Source: Streptomyces sp. NBC_00289 (GTDB taxonomy: Bacteria; Actinomycetota; Actinomycetes; Streptomycetales; Streptomycetaceae). Taken from it: 64,000 bases of DNA. Where the stretch lies: assembly GCF_041435115.1 (NCBI RefSeq), contig NZ_CP108046.1, forward strand, positions 1,302,001 to 1,366,000, in the 5' to 3' direction. Below, piece after piece: positions 61,101-64,000 of the stretch. The number at the start of each line of letters is the position of its first letter. Position 1 is the first letter of the stretch. The notes below the pieces were generated by a model. That model was not told the origin of the DNA and did no database searches. It saw only the letters and a program-made list of their open reading frames with translations. Both the position numbers and the translations under genes were made by a program.

Positions 61101-61958
61101 CTAAGGCCCTGCCTCCGTGGCGGTGTGCGTGATGAGCGCGCGGACGACGGTCTCCCAGTCCGCTCGGTCGACCCCATGGCCGGCACCGGGCAGAGCCAGC
61201 AGCCGCGCGGCGGGGATCTCTTCCGCGAGCGACTCGCCGTGCCCGAACGGGAACATCGGGTCCGCGGTCCCGTGGATCACCAGCGTGGGCACGGAGACGG
61301 CCGCCAGGGTCTCTCGCGCACGCTCACCGTCTGGAAGTGAGTCGTGGTTGCGTACAGCGGCGAAGTCGTGCGCACGCTCGACATCGCGACGGACCAGGTC
61401 GCGGACGGCGGTCTCGTCGAAGGGGCGCATGCCTCCCGCGAGTACACGCGAGTAGGCGACGAGGTAGTCGATCACCGAGGCGGTCCGCGACCAGTCGACC
61501 TCCGCGGACGACACGAACCGAACGAACTCCTCGGTCGGCGGGGGCAGTTCGCGGCCGCCGCCGGACACCGCACGCGAGGTGCTGATCAGCACGAGCGAGA
61601 GGACTCGATCCGCATGGTCGAGCGCGACCCGCTGCGCCAACGCCCCTCCGGCCGAGACGCCCACCACGTGGGCGGCCGGAATGCCGTGGGCGTCGAGCAC
61701 ACTGACGGCGTCGCCGACCAGGTCGGCGCCGGTGTAGCCGGGATGGCCCGCCTGATAGGTGACCGATCGGCCGGTGTCGCGATGGTCGTAACGGATCACG
61801 AACCGTCCGCCCTCAGCGAGCATCCGGCAGAAACCCTCCTCCCACCAGAGCATCGACGCCCCCGTGCCCATGATGAGCAGAACCGGCGGGTCCGACCGGT
61901 CACCGAAGGCCTCGGTGCACAGCTCCACACCGTCCGCGTCGATCATGCGCTCGGCCAT
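61101..61958 (-). CDS. Alpha/beta hydrolase
   Basis: A 285-residue alpha/beta-fold hydrolase. The nucleophile elbow is VVGVSAGGALAQRVAL (Ser near residue 101), the oxyanion region is LLIMGTGASMLWWEEGFC, the acid is the Asp in VIHGTADPMFPF, and the His is in LPGAGHGVDRADW. It starts MAERMIDADGVELCTEAFGD. Many actinobacterial members are esterases or polyketide-tailoring enzymes (the aclacinomycin methylesterase-like set); the substrate here is unknown. It is a single gene, with HAD hydrolase and TlpA genes upstream on the same strand. Confidence 0.9.
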   Translation of the reverse strand: MAERMIDADGVELCTEAFGDRSDPPVLLIMGTGASMLWWEEGFCRMLAEGGRFVIRYDHRDTGRSVTYQAGHPGYTGADLVGDAVSVLDAHGIPAAHVVGVSAGGALAQRVALDHADRVLSLVLISTSRAVSGGGRELPPPTEEFVRFVSSAEVDWSRTASVIDYLVAYSRVLAGGMRPFDETAVRDLVRRDVERAHDFAAVRNHDSLPDGERARETLAAVSVPTLVIHGTADPMFPFGHGESLAEEIPAARLLALPGAGHGVDRADWETVVRALITHTATEAGP

Positions 61959-62038
61959 CGCGACGTCTCCTCACCGCGCCCGTTGTGCATCCGCGCGGGG
62001 CTGGCACGTGGCCACCGCTGGTGACAACGGTACGACGA

Positions 62039-62704
62039 TCACCCGACGGACGGCCGGTGTCCTCCGGTCGCGAAGGCGAGGATGTCGGGGACCGCCTCGC
62101 GCAGGCTCTCGAAGTGCCGGTGGACCCCGTCAACAGCGACGGGAACGTTGACTCCCCACACCGTCATGCCCGCCCGCAGTCCGGAGGCGACTCCGGACGG
62201 CGCGTCCTCGATGACCAGGCAGTCCTCCGGTGCGGCCCCGAGCCGCTCGGCGGCCAGCAGGTAGGGAACCGGGGACGGCTTCCCTTCCTCCACGGCGGCA
62301 GCGTCCACGACCACGACGGGAACCGGCAGTCCGGTCCGGGCGAACCGCCCTCGCACCCGGTGCTCGTAGTTCGAGGTCACCAGTCCCCAGCATCCCAAGG
62401 GCAGGTCGGTCAGCAGCTGGGAGGCACCTTCGAAGGCGGTATAGACACCTGACCGGACGTCTTCGTCCTCCAGTTCGTGCAACGCGGCCAGGCACTGCCG
62501 CGGGTCCCGATCCGGAGCGACCACCGCGAAGGTCTCCGAGGGCCTCGTCCGCAGCGCCGTCCGGTAGACCGTGTCAGGATCCAGTCCGTATCGACTCGCC
62601 CACGTCGTCCATACCCGTCGCTGGTTGTCCAGGGCGTCGATCAGCGTGCCGTCGACGTCGAACAGGACACACTTCCGGGAAGCGGCCCGGGCAGGTTCGC
62701 TCAT
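62039..62704 (-). CDS. HAD-family sugar phosphatase
   Basis: A 221-residue HAD subfamily IA hydrolase. Motif I is VLFDVDGTLIDA, motif II is LVTSNYEHR (Thr/Ser), the Lys is in EEGKPSPVPYLLAAERLG, and motif III is LVIEDAPSGVASGLRAGM. The cap helices lie between residues ~20 and 85. Relatives dephosphorylate sugar phosphates or phosphoglycolate. I use the ATG at 62704; a GTG just before it is possible. Its start lies 10 bp after the end of the TlpA-like gene, so the two are probably co-transcribed. Confidence 0.9.
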   Translation of the reverse strand: MSEPARAASRKCVLFDVDGTLIDALDNQRRVWTTWASRYGLDPDTVYRTALRTRPSETFAVVAPDRDPRQCLAALHELEDEDVRSGVYTAFEGASQLLTDLPLGCWGLVTSNYEHRVRGRFARTGLPVPVVVVDAAAVEEGKPSPVPYLLAAERLGAAPEDCLVIEDAPSGVASGLRAGMTVWGVNVPVAVDGVHRHFESLREAVPDILAFATGGHRPSVG

Positions 62705-62714
62705 CACGCCCGCA

Positions 62715-63314
62715 TCACTTCTCCCCGATCAGCGGGTCGATCATTTTGTGCAGCCGTTCACCGGAGAGCGGCTGCAACGCGCGGGCCGCGATCTTTCCTT
62801 CCCGGTCGAGAACGATCGTGGACGGAATGGCCTGCGGGTTCAGGCTGCCCCTGGGGAAGCCGTAGAGGACCAGCTTCCCCACCGGGTCGTACAGACTGGG
62901 ATAGGTGACGCCGTGGTTCGCTTCGAAGGCCAGGCCGGCCGTCCGACTGGCGTCGCGGGTGTCGATCCCGACGAACGCCACACCCTTGGCCCTGGTTTCC
63001 CGGGCGACCTTCGAGAAGAGGGGTGCTTCGGCGCGGCAGGGCGGACACGTGGATCCCCAGACGTTGATCACGACGATCTTCCCTTTGAGGTCGGCGACGT
63101 CGAGATGCTTCCCCTGGAGAGTGTCGCCTCTCAACTCGTTCGGGAGCCGCCGTTCACCCTTGGGCACGGTGGAGACACCGTCCGCGCCTGCGACGAATTC
63201 GGTCCGGCTGCCTTTGCCGGCGGACCCGCCACCATCGCAGGCTGACAAGGCCGCCGCACTCACGACCACCATCGCGGCGAATCCGACGGCGCTGACTGTA
63301 CGGCTGCGACCCAT
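62715..63314 (-). CDS. TlpA/ResA-like thioredoxin lipoprotein
   Basis: A 199-residue extracytoplasmic thioredoxin. The signal ends in VVVSAAALSACDGGG (lipobox Cys near residue 25). The active site is NVWGSTCPPCRAEAPLF with CPPC, and the cis-Pro strand is IPSTIVLDREGKIAAR. Such proteins reduce apocytochrome c or oxidised thiols outside the membrane. I use the ATG at 63314 (MGRSRTVS), which gives a proper signal; the frame is open to 63419. Confidence 0.9.
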   Translation of the reverse strand: MGRSRTVSAVGFAAMVVVSAAALSACDGGGSAGKGSRTEFVAGADGVSTVPKGERRLPNELRGDTLQGKHLDVADLKGKIVVINVWGSTCPPCRAEAPLFSKVARETRAKGVAFVGIDTRDASRTAGLAFEANHGVTYPSLYDPVGKLVLYGFPRGSLNPQAIPSTIVLDREGKIAARALQPLSGERLHKMIDPLIGEK

Positions 63315-63482
63315 GTGAAAAGTTTCGCACGGCCGAACCGCTCCGAGACGCCGACCCCCTGAGTGCCTGTCAGCACCGTTTCGCGAGGACTCCTGTGGCA
63401 TGCCGCGGAGTTGGGGCACATGCCCATCGGTTCATGGACTGGGTTCTGCTCACCCCGGACCCACGCGGACACGCCACAGGTA

Positions 63483-64000
63483 TCAGCGGCTGTCCATGCG
63501 GCGTCGGTCCTGCTCGTCCCACTTGCGTGTGTCGCGCGGCTGCGTGTACGGCTCCTTCTCCGCCGGGTGGCCGCCGGCGATGGCCCGCTGCCGCAGGGTC
63601 TCGGCGTCGAACTCCAGGCCCAGCAGGATCGCCAGGTTGCTGATCCACAGCCAGACCAGGAAGACGATCACGCCGGCCATGGTGCCGTAGGTCTTGTTGT
63701 ACGAGGCGAAGTTGGCGACGTAGAGGGCGAACCCGGCGGAGGCGATCAGCCAGATCACCAGGGCCAGGACGCTGCCCGGGGTGATCCACCGGAACCCCTT
63801 CACCTTGGCGTTGGGGGTCGCCCAGTACAGAATCGCGATCATGGTGGTGACGAGAACGACCAGGACCGGCCACTTGGCGATCGACCACACCGTCAGAGCG
63901 GTGTCGCCGATACCCAGAGCCGTGCCGGCCTGACGTGCGAGAGCGCCGGTGAAGACCACGATCAGCGCGCTGACCACGGCGAGTATCAGCAGCGCCACCG
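63483..64000 (-). CDS. YihY/BrkB-family membrane protein, C-terminal part (start beyond the window)
   Basis: At least 171 residues of a polytopic membrane protein. Segments LLILAVVSALIVVFTGALA, WPVLVVLVTTMIAILYWATP, ALVIWLIASAGFALYVANF and MAGVIVFLVWLWISNLAILLGLEFDAE are the last helices of the YihY family, including FASYNKTYGTMAGVIVFLVWLW. The tail TQPRDTRKWDEQDRRRMDSR is charged. The gene is read leftward, so the N-terminus lies past base 64000. Function in bacteria is unclear despite the old 'RNase BN' name. Confidence 0.9.
   Translation of the reverse strand, partial: VALLILAVVSALIVVFTGALARQAGTALGIGDTALTVWSIAKWPVLVVLVTTMIAILYWATPNAKVKGFRWITPGSVLALVIWLIASAGFALYVANFASYNKTYGTMAGVIVFLVWLWISNLAILLGLEFDAETLRQRAIAGGHPAEKEPYTQPRDTRKWDEQDRRRMDSR

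Noticed and set aside
1..64000. tRNA, rRNA or riboswitch genes
   Set aside because: None recognised on reading both strands; no cloverleaf or known aptamer core was apparent, though a covariance-model scan was not possible.

Overview
The window is about 72% GC, uses GTG starts and GTGA/ATGA stop-start overlaps freely, and carries gene families typical of Streptomyces: tandem universal stress proteins, a crt isorenieratene-type cluster, LacI-controlled sugar ABC systems and a P450. I read it as a Streptomyces (or close relative) chromosome segment, probably accessory or arm-like DNA.

Region 1 (1-27.66 kb) is a hypoxia/dormancy island. It holds adhE (5' cut by the window edge and frameshifted), a broken ribosome-hibernation gene, a frameshifted oleate hydratase, two PNPOx-fold proteins, two zinc alcohol dehydrogenases, three universal stress proteins, a GNAT plus ADP-forming acyl-CoA-synthetase fusion in an operon with a CBS-BON protein and a flavodoxin, phosphoketolase plus GAPDH, PPK2, a DoxX protein, a SulP transporter, pyruvate formate-lyase with its activase, a lone cyclic-nucleotide-binding domain, a second CBS-BON protein, and finally a DosR/DevR-like response regulator. 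Together these describe redox disposal (pyruvate to formate plus acetyl-CoA, then ethanol; phosphoketolase to acetyl phosphate) and stress maintenance when oxygen runs out. The main result is a 14-bp palindrome, GGGCCG-NN-CGGCCC. It has seven exact copies and several near copies, almost all 78-102 nt upstream of start codons in this island, often in pairs about 20-23 bp apart. One exact copy precedes the DosR-like regulator itself, and I found none beyond 27 kb. It is very probably that regulator's binding site.

Region 2 (27.7-36.7 kb) is a carbohydrate-use locus: a LacI repressor, a Tat-type lipoprotein binding protein, two ABC permeases, a GH42 beta-galactosidase and a secreted beta-propeller/ricin-type protein. 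Region 3 (36.9-40.7 kb) has a P450, a double glyoxalase-fold protein, a DinB-fold protein with an unusual HTH-like insert, and a DUF1905 protein.

Region 4 (40.8-51.4 kb) is the carotenoid cluster. crtY-crtT-crtU run leftward and crtE-crtI-crtB-Rieske run rightward. Between them lie an ECF sigma factor and a short zinc-finger anti-sigma-like protein. Two intergenic regions here share a direct repeat GCATCG-N5-GCATCG (11-bp period), which looks like an operator.

Region 5 (51.9-64 kb) has a TetR / APC permease / amidohydrolase cassette with a clear candidate TetR operator, then a scarred stretch: gene remnants, a lipoprotein, a low-GC two-TM DUF4231/SLATT-like gene, and an IS1182-type element inserted at a CTAG that forms the stop codon of the neighbouring gene. 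It ends with an alpha/beta hydrolase, a HAD phosphatase, a TlpA-like thioredoxin lipoprotein and the C-terminal part of a YihY/BrkB membrane protein.
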